Below, in pieces: positions 35,327-51,400 of a DNA stretch of 64,000 nucleotides. Every line of letters begins with the position of its first letter. Position 1 is the stretch's first letter. The stretch is from Nocardia inohanensis NBRC 100128 (GTDB lineage Bacteria; Actinomycetota; Actinomycetes; Mycobacteriales; Mycobacteriaceae): positions 248,001 to 312,000 of the forward strand of contig NZ_BDBK01000004.1 in the NCBI RefSeq assembly GCF_001612945.1. The letters are read 5' to 3'. The position numbers and the translations under genes are program-made. Below the pieces are notes generated by a model, which saw only the letters and a list, made by a program, of their open reading frames with translations, was not told the origin of the DNA and ran no database searches.

Positions 35327-35399
35327 ACCACGAAGAACACGATAGGCAGGCCCACCGGGGATCGAACCGGCAACGACGCTCCGGCAACCGCCTTGCATC

Positions 35400-35418
35400 T
35401 TAGGCTAGGCTCACCTAC
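35400..35418 (+). promoter_or_regulatory. Iron box (IdeR/DtxR-like)
   Basis: TTAGGCTAGGCTCACCTAC matches 16 of 19 consensus positions. It lies 50 bases upstream of the siderophore-binding lipoprotein gene and implies repression by iron. Confidence 0.8.
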
Positions 35419-35467
35419 TGCTCGGGTGTTTTCCGCCGGGCGACAGCAGACGAAGGAGAAGTCGACG

Positions 35468-36493
35468 ATGAAATCGGCGCGCCTGATGTTCCCGGGAACC
35501 CGGGGAGGCATCGTGAAGACCGGACGGCGATCGCATGCGCTGCGCGCGGGTGTGGCGGTGCTCGCGGGCGCGCTCACGCTCGGCCTGAGCGGCTGCGGCG
35601 GCGGTGGCGACGAGGAGCCCGCCGACAGCGGCGCACCGGTCACCATCACCCACGCGCAGGGTGAGACCACCGTCACCGGGACGCCGAAACGGATTGTGGC
35701 GCTGGGCAACCAGTGGCTCGATACGGTGCAGGCGCTGGGCGTGACGCCGGTCGGATACGTGGACAATATCGCCGTGCTCAGCAAGGGCGCGCCGCCGTGG
35801 GAGCCGAAATCGCTGGAATCGGCGAAGGCGTTGCAGACCACCGGCAATCTGCCCGAGCAGATCGCGGCGCTGAATCCCGATCTGATCCTTGCCGATTCGT
35901 TCATCGCCGATGCCAAGACCTACGGCGATCTGTCCAAGGTCGCGCCGACCGTGCCCGGGCTCACCAAGGCGGCGGTGACGCCGTGGACGGATCAGGTGCG
36001 GGCGCTGGGCAAGATCCTGCACAAGGACGCCGACGCCGAGAAGGTGATCGGCGAGGTGAACGCGCGCATCGACGGTATCGCGCAACGCAATCCGGGGCTG
36101 AAGGGCAAGACGTTCATCAGCAGCTGGCTGGCCGGGCCGTCGCAGCTGATGGTGCTCACCGATCCCAAGGACGGGTCCAGCCAGCTCTTCACCCAGCTGG
36201 GCATGGCGATCCCGCCGAAGCTGACCGAACAGGGCGGCAACGGTGGACGATTGGCGCTGTCGCCGGAACGGCTCGACGAACTGAACTCGGATCTGCTGCT
36301 GGCGGGCTACTCGCCGGGCATGGACGAGAAGTACCGGGGGCTGCCGGGATACAACGATCTGCCCGCCGTGAAGAAGAACGCGGTCGTGTTCCTCACCGTG
36401 CAGGAGATCAGCGCCGTCAACCAGCCCACCCCGCTGGCGCTGCCCTACCTGCTGGACAAGCTGGAACCGGCGCTCGCCAACGCCGCGAAGTAA
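35468..36493 (+). CDS. Fe3+-siderophore ABC transporter substrate-binding lipoprotein
   Basis: 341 residues from ATG 35468, with GAAGGAG upstream. A basic N-region, hydrophobic stretch and lipobox LSGC near residue 43 anchor it outside the membrane. The mature part is a FepB/BtuF-type binding protein: 'TPKRIVALGNQWLDTVQALGVTPVGY', 'IAALNPDLILADSF', 'LTVQEISAVNQPTPLALPYLLDKL'. It should capture ferric siderophore for uptake. No permease lies beside it. The downstream gene, 33 bases away, encodes a SagB-type dehydrogenase, so the pair is probably one iron-controlled operon. Confidence 0.92.
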   Translation: MKSARLMFPGTRGGIVKTGRRSHALRAGVAVLAGALTLGLSGCGGGGDEEPADSGAPVTITHAQGETTVTGTPKRIVALGNQWLDTVQALGVTPVGYVDNIAVLSKGAPPWEPKSLESAKALQTTGNLPEQIAALNPDLILADSFIADAKTYGDLSKVAPTVPGLTKAAVTPWTDQVRALGKILHKDADAEKVIGEVNARIDGIAQRNPGLKGKTFISSWLAGPSQLMVLTDPKDGSSQLFTQLGMAIPPKLTEQGGNGGRLALSPERLDELNSDLLLAGYSPGMDEKYRGLPGYNDLPAVKKNAVVFLTVQEISAVNQPTPLALPYLLDKLEPALANAAK

Positions 36494-36526
36494 GCCCGCT
36501 CGCAACATCGTTCGAAGGATCCGCGG

Positions 36527-37900
36527 TTGCCGACTCTCACCACCCGCTACGCCCTGCGCGCCGGGGTCACCTGCCTGACCGTGCCCGGCGGCGCGATTCT
36601 GCTGAATCCGCCGCAGCAGCAGAAGCTGACCGGGTTGAGCAAAGCGCAAGGGCAGGCATTGAAGTCGCTCAACCGCGGGCCCGGGACCGCCGTCGAACTG
36701 GCGGGTGAGGCGGGGCCGATCGCGGAGACCGTGGCCCTGCTCGAGCAGCTGGCCGAGCAGGGGTGGCTGAGTTTGACGGTGCTCGACGGGGACCACGCGC
36801 TCTACACCGTGCAGCCGTTCACCGCACCGCCCGCCGGATCGACCCGCGAGGTGGACGGGCGGGCGACGTTGTCGAAATTCGCGGTGATCCACCGGGATTC
36901 GGACGGGATCGTGCTCGAGCATCCCACCGCCTGGTGCGATCTGCGCATCCACGATCCGCGCCTGCTGGCGCTGGCCGGTGGGTCCAAGCCCGCCGAAGTC
37001 GGCCTGTCCGAGGACGTTTCGGCTCGATTCGCCGGTGACCTGCGCTGGGGTGGGTTCACCGCCGCCCCGGCCACCGAGGCCCAGACCTTCACCACCCGCA
37101 GCTGGAGCGCGCCGGACCTGTGGTTCCATCGCCGCAGCACGCTCGGCTCCCGGGTCATCACCTGGGATCACTTCGGGCCGACCGCCTGGGCCGAATCGGC
37201 CGCTTTCCCACCGCTTCCCGCACGCCGGCCCGAATACGACGGCGAGCCCATCGGGCTCCCCGCCCCCGATCTGGAGTCCCTGCGCGTCGCGGACCCGAGT
37301 TTCACCACGGTCCTGGAAGACCGCCGCTCCACTCGCGCCTTCGACGATGCCGCCCCCGTGACGCTGGCCCAGCTGGCCGAACTGCTCTACCGCACCGCCC
37401 GCACCCGTTCGGTCGAGACCACCCCCGACGGCCAGCAGCGCCCCTCGCGCCCCTACCCGTCCGGCGGCAGCGTCCACGAACTGGAGCTCTACCCGGTCGT
37501 GCGCCAGGTCTCGGGCCTGGAACCCGGTATGTACCACTACAACTCGTTCGACCACACCCTGCACCTCGTCGCGGCCGCCGACTCCCCCGCCGTCCAGCGC
37601 CTGTTGAAAACCACCTCGGCCACCCTCGCCGAAGGCGCCGAACCCCAACTCGCGCTACTGGTCTCGGCTCGCGCCGGCCGGGTCATGTGGGGCTACGAAC
37701 AGGTCGCCTACGCCAACATCCTCAAACACGTCGGCGTCCTCATGCAGACCGTCTACCTCGCCGCCACCGCCATGGGCTTGGGCGCGGTCGCCCAGGGCTT
37801 CAGCGACACCGCCGCCTTCACCGCGGCCACCGGCGTAGACGAACTCGAAGAGTGCAATGTCGGCAGCATGATCATCGGTACCCCGGCCGCATCGCGCTAG
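36527..37900 (+). CDS. SagB/ThcOx-type azoline dehydrogenase
   Basis: 457 residues from TTG 36527, with GAAGGA seven bases upstream. The C-terminal ~220 residues form the FMN nitroreductase fold of SagB/McbC dehydrogenases: 'VLEDRRSTRAFDD', 'RPYPSGGSVHELELYPVV', 'GMYHYNSFDHTLHLV' and 'CNVGSMIIGTP'. The N-terminal ~200 residues act as the usual accessory region. The family oxidises thiazolines or oxazolines to aromatic azoles using FMN. No precursor peptide or YcaO gene is near, whereas siderophore genes are. I infer that it oxidises the phenyl-oxazoline of a mycobactin-like siderophore to the oxazole of nocobactins. Confidence 0.85.
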   Translation: MPTLTTRYALRAGVTCLTVPGGAILLNPPQQQKLTGLSKAQGQALKSLNRGPGTAVELAGEAGPIAETVALLEQLAEQGWLSLTVLDGDHALYTVQPFTAPPAGSTREVDGRATLSKFAVIHRDSDGIVLEHPTAWCDLRIHDPRLLALAGGSKPAEVGLSEDVSARFAGDLRWGGFTAAPATEAQTFTTRSWSAPDLWFHRRSTLGSRVITWDHFGPTAWAESAAFPPLPARRPEYDGEPIGLPAPDLESLRVADPSFTTVLEDRRSTRAFDDAAPVTLAQLAELLYRTARTRSVETTPDGQQRPSRPYPSGGSVHELELYPVVRQVSGLEPGMYHYNSFDHTLHLVAAADSPAVQRLLKTTSATLAEGAEPQLALLVSARAGRVMWGYEQVAYANILKHVGVLMQTVYLAATAMGLGAVAQGFSDTAAFTAATGVDELEECNVGSMIIGTPAASR

Positions 37901-37947
37901 TCGGCCGACACTCACACCGCTGCGAGGCACCGCGCATTATGCTGGCG

Positions 37948-37962
37948 AGGTATCGCATACCT
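37948..37962. promoter_or_regulatory. Short palindrome upstream of the Uma2 gene
   Basis: AGGTAT (37948-37953) and ATACCT (37957-37962) form a perfect dyad with a 3-base centre, 46 bases before the Uma2-family start. It could be an operator. No regulator gene adjoins it. Confidence 0.3.
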
Positions 37963-38007
37963 ATCGCGCATGCACGCAGCACAGCCCCGCGAAGCCTGGG
38001 AGGAGCC

Positions 38008-38619
38008 GTGAGTACCGCACTCGATTTCGGCGCGGCGTCCTGCCACGGCCCATACACTCCGGATGACCTGCACGACGGCCCGGAAGAGGGCAAGGGTTTC
38101 GAGCTGTGGAATGGGTGGCTGATCGAGAAGATGTCGCCGTCAGGGCGTCACAATCGTGTGAGTCGGGGGCTGAAACAGCTCTTCGTCACGGCTGCCCAGC
38201 AGGCCGGTGCCGATGTATTCGTCGATGGCGGCGAATACGAATTCCAGTTCCCGTCGGGTGTTCGCAAACCCGATGCGTTCATCTTGGATGCCGCCGCCGA
38301 GCGGGCAGCCGTCGAAGCGGACGAGACCTACCTCGATCCGGCCGATCTGATGCTTGTCGCCGAGGTTGTCTCGCGCCGCAGCGGGAGCGAGATTCACGAC
38401 CGCAAGGTCAAGCGTGCGGAGTACGCCGCGGCGGGCATCCCGCACTACTGGATCGTGGACTTTCGTCCCGTGCTGCGGATCGAGGCGCTGGACCTGCGGC
38501 GCGGCGGATACGGGAACAGTCGTGTGCTGACCGGTGACGAATTGCTGTCGGTGGAGCAGCCCTTCGAGATCTCGGTGACGCCCAACAGCCTGATCGACCT
38601 CGGACGCCACGACATTTGA
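38008..38619 (+). CDS. Uma2-family (PD-(D/E)XK-like) protein
   Basis: 203 residues from GTG 38008, with GGGAGGAG just upstream. The pattern 'EGKGFELWNGWLIEKMSPSGRHNRVSRGLKQL', 'VRKPDAFILD', 'LVAEVVSRRSGSEIHDRKVKRAEYAAAGIPHYWIVD' is that of Uma2 proteins. In these, the Asp of KPD and the E-V-x-S/R...K motif form a restriction-endonuclease-like site. The family is abundant in cyanobacteria and actinobacteria, and its role is unknown. It separates the SagB operon from nbtE (convergent, 25 bases between ends) and seems unrelated to iron. Confidence 0.88.
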   Translation: MSTALDFGAASCHGPYTPDDLHDGPEEGKGFELWNGWLIEKMSPSGRHNRVSRGLKQLFVTAAQQAGADVFVDGGEYEFQFPSGVRKPDAFILDAAAERAAVEADETYLDPADLMLVAEVVSRRSGSEIHDRKVKRAEYAAAGIPHYWIVDFRPVLRIEALDLRRGGYGNSRVLTGDELLSVEQPFEISVTPNSLIDLGRHDI

Positions 38620-38644
38620 TCCGGGCCCGGTCCCCGGCCGCCGG

Positions 38645-41600
38645 TCAGAGCGCGGCGGCCAGGGTGGCGAGGGCTTGTTGCCAGAGGTCGGTGAGGCGGG
38701 TGGCCTCGGGTTCGGTGAAAAGGGCGGTGCTCCAGCGCCAATTGGTGGTCAGTTGCGGGCCGTCGGGGGTGGTGCCGATGCCGGCGATGACGTCGAGGGC
38801 GTAGCGCAGGGGGAGGTCGGGTTCGGGGTCGAGGGGGAGGGCGTCGTTGAGGGGGCCGGTGAGAAGGGTTACCGAGTCGGGGGTTCGACCGGTCAGGTCC
38901 ACTCGGCCCAGGTAGTTGAATTCGATTTGGGGTTCGGGGGCGGTGGTCAGGGCCGGGCTGCGGGTGATGTAGCGGAGCAGGCCGTAGTCCAGGCCCTGAT
39001 TGGGGATGGTGGTCACGTGGGTGGTGACCGAATCCAGGAGGGCGCGGGCGGCGGCGGGGTCGGCCTGGGCGGCTCGGATGTCCACCGCGGCTGCGCCTGC
39101 GCCGAGGCGGACAGGGAAGACGCTGGTGAACCAGCCGAGGGTGTTGGTGGTGTCGGTGGCGAGCAGGTCGTCGGCGCGGCCATGGCCCTCCAGGGCGATC
39201 AGGGCGCCGGCGGCCGGATCCTGGTCGCGTTCCTTGCGCCAGGTCGCCAAGGTCATGGTCAAGGCGGTGAGCAGGAATTCGCGGACGCCCTCCTCGCGGG
39301 TGAGGGCCGTGAGGATGCGGGCGGTGATATCGACGGGGGTGACGGCCGCGGCGACCCGGAGGGAGGACCAGGTGTCGGCGCGCGGGTCCGGAACACGGTG
39401 GCCGACAGCGGGATCCGGGGCCGCGAGTTGGGCGGTCCAGTAGTCGTGCTGGGCGAGGACCTCCGGTGCGGCGGCGCGGTCCCAGATGCTACGGGACCAT
39501 TCGCGGTAGGAGGTGGACTCGGGGAGAGCGGAAGGAGCTGCGCCCGAGGAGATTTGCGTCCACGCCTCGGTGAAGGCGGCCAGCAGCAGGTGCCAGGAGA
39601 CCACGTCCACGGCCAGGTGATGGATGGTGAGGAGCAGGACCTCGCCCTCGGGGGTGCCGGTGAACCGGACGGCGCGCAGCATATCGCCGGTGCGCGGGTC
39701 GATTTCGTCGTTCGCGGTGCGGGCGGCACGGTGAACGGCGGCGTCCAGGTCGGCGGGGGCGGTGATCGTGGTGAGCAGGTCGGCGGCGCGGATCGCACCG
39801 GCGGGCTCGGCCACCAGGCGGGGGCCGTCGGCGGTGTCGATGAGGCGGGAACGCAGGGTCGCGTAGTTGTCCACAATCGATTGCAGGGCCGATTCCAGTT
39901 GCGGGAGCTGCATTCCCGACGGGAGACGGAGCAGGGCCGTCTGGGTGAAGCGGCGGTAGTTGCCGTACTCGTACATCCAGGAGACGACCGGGAGCGGGAG
40001 GATCTCGCCGTGGGCGTCGTCGCCGGAGCGAGCGGCGGCGGGGGCCGCGTCCAGGGCCGCGGCCAGTTCGCGGATGGTGGGGGCGGACAGGACCATGCGC
40101 GGGGTCAGCGACAGGCCGCGGCGGCGCGCCTTGTTGACCAGGGAGATCGCGACGATGCTGTCCACGCCCAGGGCGAAGAAGTCGTCGTCGAGGGCCGGGA
40201 TGCGGCCGTCGAAGAGTTCGGCCAGGACCGCGCCGAGCTCCTTCTCCGTCGCGGTGCTGGGGAGCGTGCCGGAACCGCTGCCGGACAAGGCTTCCTCGGC
40301 CTGGCGGAGCAGTTCGTGGCCGTCGAGTTTGCCGTTGGCGTTGACCGGCAGCTGCGGGCGGACCAGCAGGCGGGCCGGAATCATGTAGGAGGGCAGGCGA
40401 TCCGCGAGCGCGAGGCGCAGGCGGGCGGGGTCCAGGGTGCGGCCGGGTTCGCCCACCAGGAAGCCGACCAGGCTCGCGCCGCCCGCGCGGCGGACCACGG
40501 TGACGGCGGCGGTGTCCACGCCCGGCAATTGCCTCAGCGCCGTTTCGATTTCGCCGATCTCGATGCGGTAGCCCCGCACCTTCACCTGCGCGTCGGCGCG
40601 ACCCAGATAGCCGATGCCGCGATGCGGCAGGCGGCGCACCAGGTCACCGGTGCGGTACATGCGGCGGCCCGGGCGGAACGGGTCGGCGACGAAACGATCG
40701 GAAGTCGTTGCGGGACGGCCGATGTAGCCGCGCGCCAGCTGCGGGCCGGACAGGTACAGCTCGCCGACCACGCCGTGCGGGACCGGGCGCAGCATGGAAT
40801 CCAGGATGTAGCCGGACATTCCGGCATTCGGGGTGCCGATGGTCGGGGTGTCGAACGCACCGACCGGAGCCACAACCGCTTCCACGGTGGTCTCGGTCGG
40901 ACCGTAGCAGTTGTACACGGCGGTGCCGGAACCCTTGGTGGACAACGCACGCAGTCGCGCCCACAGCGCGGCGTCGATGGCCTCGCCGCCCAGCGCCAGC
41001 ACCGGCAGCTCACCGTCCACCAACCCGGCGGCATTGAGCTGCGCGAACATCGAAGGCGTGGTGTCGATCATGTCGATGCCGTGCCCGGTCATGCCCGCCA
41101 CCAGGCGGTTCGCGTCCCGCATCTCCTCGGCATCGAACAGGTGCAGCGTCTGGCCCGCGAGGAAACCGACCATCGGCTGCCAGGAGGCGTCGAAGCTCAG
41201 CGACCAGGCGTGCGCGATGCGCAGCGGGCGGCCCAGCCGCGCCATGGCCGGGCGGTACACGCGATCACGATGATCGGCGAAGTAGGCGAGGACAGCGGCA
41301 TTGGTGCCCGCGACACCCTTCGGTTCACCGGTGGAGCCCGAGGTGAAGATCAGGTACGCGCACTGGTCCGGGTGCCGGGCCACTTCGGGCGCGATGGCGT
41401 CGCGCCGCGAAATGCGTTCGGCGACAGCGGGATCGTCCAGCACGAGCGTCGGGATCGATGCCCCGGCGATGAGATCGCGAGACTCGGCCACGGTCAGCAG
41501 CAGCGTCGGCTGCGACTGGCGCAGAATCGATTCGATGCGTGCCACCGGCAGCGTGGTATCCACCGGCACATAGGCGGCACCGGCGGCAAAGGCGGCGAGC

Positions 41601-43254
41601 AGACCGACGATCGATAGTGTGGAGCGCGGCATCACCAGCGCCACAACGGTTTCCGGTCCGACGCCGTGCGCGGCCAGTTCTCCGGCCAGCCGGGCGGCGG
41701 CACCCCGCAGTTCGGCGTAGGTGTACCGCTTCCCCGCGCTGGTCTGGAGCGCCACCGCATCCGGCGTCGCGGCACACTGCCGCTCGAACGCCTCCCATAC
41801 CGAGCGATCCGGCACTTGGGCCCGGTCCGCGGAAGTGCCGTCAGCGGCGAGCGCATCGACGGCGCGCGAGTGTTGTTCAGCCACTGCGGTTCCCATGCCC
41901 GCCGCGTTCGCGGGGAGACCGGCGACGGCCGACAACTCGGCCCGCTCGGCGGCGATGAGCACATCCAGATCGTCGGGGGTGGCCCGGCCGATGTCGGGGA
42001 GCTGGCGCAGCACCTCGATCAGGCGTTCGGCCAGGGCGGGGGCAGAGAGGTAGGGCAGGGCTGCGGGGATCGCCTCGACGAGGACGATCAGGTCGCCGTC
42101 ACTCAGGTGGGAGACCACGGTGAGGGGGTAGTGGGCGAGGGATTCCATCTCGATCGGACGGAAACGGGCGCCGTCCGGTGCGGTGACCTCTTGGATCGCA
42201 TCGTCGATCGGTGCGTTCTCGAACACGAACAACGTGTCGAAGAGGCTGCCGTGGCCGGTGGCGCGCTGCACTTCGGAGAGGCTGAGGTAGCCGATGTCGC
42301 GCATGGCGGCGCAGTCGCGTTGCAGGCGGGTGCACTGGTCGACGACGCTGACGCCGCGTTCGAGGCGGTGGGTGACCGGGATGGTGTTGATGAAGAGGCC
42401 GACCATGCCTTCGACGCCGGGGAGTCCTTCGGGGCGGCCGGAGACCGTGGTGCCGTAGACGACGTCGCGGCGGTCGGTGAGGCGGCCCAGGACCACGGTC
42501 CAGGCGAACTGGACGGCGGTATTGAGGGTCAGGCCGTTCGCGCGCGACCACTGTTGCAGCCGTTCGGTTTCGGCGGCCGGGAGGACCAGTTTCGTCTTCT
42601 CCGGGACCGCGCCGGCGCGGGTGGCGGCGCTTTCGGCCAGCACCATCGGGCCGCTCAGCTCACCCAGGTACGCGGCCCATTTCGCCAGGGCGGCGGTGCG
42701 ATCCTGGGTGCCGAGCCAGGCGATGTACTCGCGGTACTTGCGGACCGGCGGCAGGATCGCGGTGGAGCCGCCGGCCTGGTACACGGCCAGGAGTTCGGTG
42801 AAGAACACCGCGACCGCCCAGCCGTCCATGAGGATGTGGTGCGCGGTGAGGATCAGGCGGCGGGTGTCGGATCCGGGGACGTGCAGGATCAGGATGCGCA
42901 GGGCCGGGCCGCGGCCGAGATCGAACGGACGCCGCCGCTCGGATTCGGCGATGGCGTCGAATTCGGCCGGGGTGGACTCCCTTTCGGTCCAGGGCAGCTC
43001 GGCGTGCTTGGGCACGATCTGCACGGGACGCGGAACGTCCTTGTCCCAGAACGCGGCCTTCAGGTTCGGATGCCGGTCCAGCATGGCCTGGGCGCTGCGG
43101 CGCAGCAGTTCCAGATCCACCGGGCCGTCGATGTCCACCACGAATTGCATGGTGTACAGGTCGATTCCGTCGCCGGTCAGCCGGGACAGCGAGAACAGGC
43201 CCTCCTGGAGCGGGCTGAGCGCGAGGACGTCCTCGAGCTGCGGCGGGGCGGCGG

Positions 43255-43258
<4 letters not shown>
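38645..43258 (-). CDS. nbtE: Siderophore NRPS, C-A-PCP-E (MbtF-like)
   Basis: 1537 residues from GTG 43258, overlapping the nbtD stop by four bases. Domains: condensation (about 10-440; HHILMDGW near 141), adenylation (about 500-1000; TSGSTGEPKG near 644), carrier (LGVDSIVAI, Ser near 1035) and a final epimerisation/condensation-type domain (about 1090-1537; HHLAVDVVSWH near 1218 and FNYLGR near 1448). This order and size match MbtF of the mycobactin pathway, which adds the terminal lysine later cyclised to the caprolactam. The terminal domain may take part in release. The symbol is by analogy with the nocobactin cluster. It is last in the nbtA-E transcription unit. Confidence 0.85.
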
Positions 43259-48411
<5,153 letters not shown>

Positions 48412-48428
48412 GAATCTGGCCCCTAGCC

Positions 48429-51400
48429 CTAGTTGGTGTTCTCTGCCATGAGCAGCACGACGTCGTCGAAGGTCGCGCCGCCCAGGATCGCCGCCACCGG
48501 GAGATCCCGGTCCAGCGCGGACCGCACCCGCTTGCGGAAGTCCAGGGCCTGAAGGGAATCCAGGCCGAGGGCGACGAGCGGGGTGGAGCGGTCGAGTGCA
48601 TCGGTGCCGTCCACGCCCATCACACGGCCCAGCTCGATCAGGAGTTGATCGGGCAGGGACTGCGCGGCGGGTGTTACGGCGGCCGGTTCCTCGGCGTGCG
48701 CGGCCTCCGTCATTCCGGCGTGCTTTCGGCCGGAATCCAACGCTGGGTTGTGGATCCCGGCTAAGAGCGTGCCGGGATGACCGGGGGTGGCGACTTCCAT
48801 TGCTGCGGTCTCCAGCACCGGATTCTCGGGAACCTCTCGGAGCACCGCGTCCAGGCCGAAGGTGTCCAGCATGTCGCGCAGGAAAGGCCAATCGGCGGAG
48901 ATGACCACCGCGTCGGTCGGCTGACCGGTGAATCCGGCGGCGATGGCCGCGGCGGGCTCCATCGGGTAGACGCCCGCTCCTTCGACACGCGCCATACCGG
49001 CGTCGTCCAGGGGACCCGCGACACTCCACAGACCCCACTCGATCGACGTGCAGTCCACACCCTCCGCGCGCAGGCGGCGGGCGACGGTGTCGAGCATGCG
49101 GTTGGTCACCGCGTACAGGATCTGGCCGCGACCGCCGAGGGTCGCCGCCATCGAAGAGCACAGCAGCACACGGGCATTCGCGGTACGCGGGACCGCCGCC
49201 AGGATGGTCTCCAGACCGACGACCTTCGAGGCGGCGGCGGTGCGCACCATGTCCTCGGTGATATCGGCCAGCTCGGCGTCCACGTAGTTGACCGCCGCGT
49301 GGATGATCAGGCTCACCGGCCGTCCGGCCTGGGCGGCCGCGAACTGACCGACCGCCTCGGGATCGGTGGCATCGCATGCGACGACGGCGACCTCGGTCGC
49401 GCCGAGACTCCGCAGCCGCGCGAGTTCGGCAGCGTCAGCGCCCTTTTCACCGGACCGGCTGAGCAGCGTCACGCGCCCCGCCCCGGATCGCGCGAAGTGA
49501 TCGCAGAACAGCAGGCCCAGTTGCCCGGTGCCGCCGATGATCAGCACATGATCGAGATCGGCCGCCGCACCCGGCTCCGACTCGTCCGCGTGCAACCGCT
49601 TCACGAACACCTTGCCGTCACGCAGCGCGACCTCCGGCTCACCGGCGGTATGCAGCGCACCGATAACCCGTACGGCCTGCTCGGCACCGGACCCGGCCGG
49701 CAGATCCAGATGCCGCAGCGCCAGCCCGGGATGCTCGATCCCGATGCTCCGGAACCCGGCCGCCACCGCACTGTGGAACAGCTGCGGCACAGCGTCACCC
49801 GCGACCACGGACTCGCCGCCGATGGTCACCAGCCAGCACTCCCCACCCGGCCGCAATCCGGCCAGCGCGGGCAGCCACTGCTTGGCCGCGAAGAACTCCA
49901 CCAGCTCGTCGATGGTGCCCTCGCCGTCGGCATCCGGCAGCGCGGGCCACAGGATGACGGCGGTGTCGAAGGCACCACCGCCCGGCGCGGCGAGGCCGTT
50001 CGCTGCGCTCCCGGCCACAGCATCGAGGTGGCCGTGCCCGGCAGCTCCGTCACGTCCGGCGGCCGCCGACGCACCGATACCGGAAGCCGCGGAGCCGTTA
50101 CGGGCCGCATTGCCGGAGGTAGCGCTCAACGGTGTGACGCCGACGGTGCTCCGCGTGGTCGCACCGTTCGTGCCGTCGGCCGGTACGACGACCGGGCCAC
50201 CGGCCAGGTCGCCAACGCCTCGGCCGGCCGCATCGAGCAGCAGGGCGGTTGCGCCGTGGCGGTCGGCGGCCTTCAGGAGCGCGGTCACCAGGTCGGTGCT
50301 GCGGCCGGTGGGGTCGATGAAGGCGAGGGTGCGCGGCGGCGTCATCGAGCGGCGCTCCCACGGGATCCAGGCTTCGATCAGGCGCTGCGGGGCCGGGACC
50401 GGGGGTAGCGGGGCCTTGATGCGTTCAGGGGCGTAACCCGCTGCGGCCCACAGCTTCTTGTTGTGCTGGATGGTGTGGGGGAAGTCGCGCAGGGGTAGCG
50501 ATACCGGGGATTCGGTGCGCAGGGCCGACCAGTCGTAGCCGAGGTCGGAGACGGCGACGGCGGCCAGGTTGCGGGTGAAATCGCGGAGGGAGTCGGCGGT
50601 GCGCAGGGAGGTGCCCAGGACCCGGAAGTCGGGGGCGGGGCGGGCCGGATGGCGCGGGACCAGGGTGAGGTTCTCCTGGATGGCCAGTTGCAGGACGGGG
50701 TGCTCGACCACCTCGATGAGGGTGTCGATGCCGTCCGAAGCGGCGCAGACGATGGCGCGATCGAAGCGGACGCGGTTGCGCAGGTTCCAGTACCAGTACT
50801 GTTCCTGGGTCAGGTCCGGGGTGATCGCGGCCCCGAGAGTTGCTCCGTAGCTGGGGATTTCGGCGTCGACGAAGGTCTCGGTGTCCATTTCGCCGCCGAG
50901 GAAGCCCTCGAAGTCGGCACGCACCTCGGCCACGATGGAGGTGTGGGCGGGGTACGAGACGCCGATCTCGCGCGCGAACTGCCCACGCGCGGTAGCCATC
51001 TCGACCATGTCCCGGATGGTCTGGCGGTCACCGGAGATGGCCATGATGTGCGGGGCGTTGACCACCGAGAGTTCGGCCCAACCGGAGTGGCGGGCCAGCA
51101 GGGCTTCACAATCCTCGCGGTCCATGGCGAGCACCGCCATGGAGTAGCCACGCGGGGAGATGCGCTCGACCAGGTGGGCGCGATGGGTCACGACCAGGAC
51201 CGCGTCGTGCAGCGACATGACGCCCGAGACCGCGCCGGCCGCCAGTTCGCCCTGGCTGTGACCGATGGTGGCGGCGGGACGCACACCGGCGGCGCGCCAC
51301 ATGGCGGCCAGGCCGGTCATATGGAACATCAAGGCGGGCTGCACTTCCCACACCGTGTCCTCGTACTGCCCTTCGTCCCCGCGCAGATAGTGCAGTGGCT

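Noticed and set aside
35341..35395. T-loop-like GGTTCGATCC on the minus strand between the iron boxes
   Set aside because: Only the T-loop consensus is present; T-stem, acceptor and anticodon arms cannot be formed, so I do not call a tRNA.
34123..35403. 426-codon Gly-rich plus-strand frame
   Set aside because: It is antisense to the adenylation-like gene, which has recognisable A-domain sequence and a ribosome binding site.
38675..41617. 980-codon plus-strand frame over nbtE
   Set aside because: It is antisense to well-defined C, A, PCP and E domains; there is no ribosome binding site or homology.
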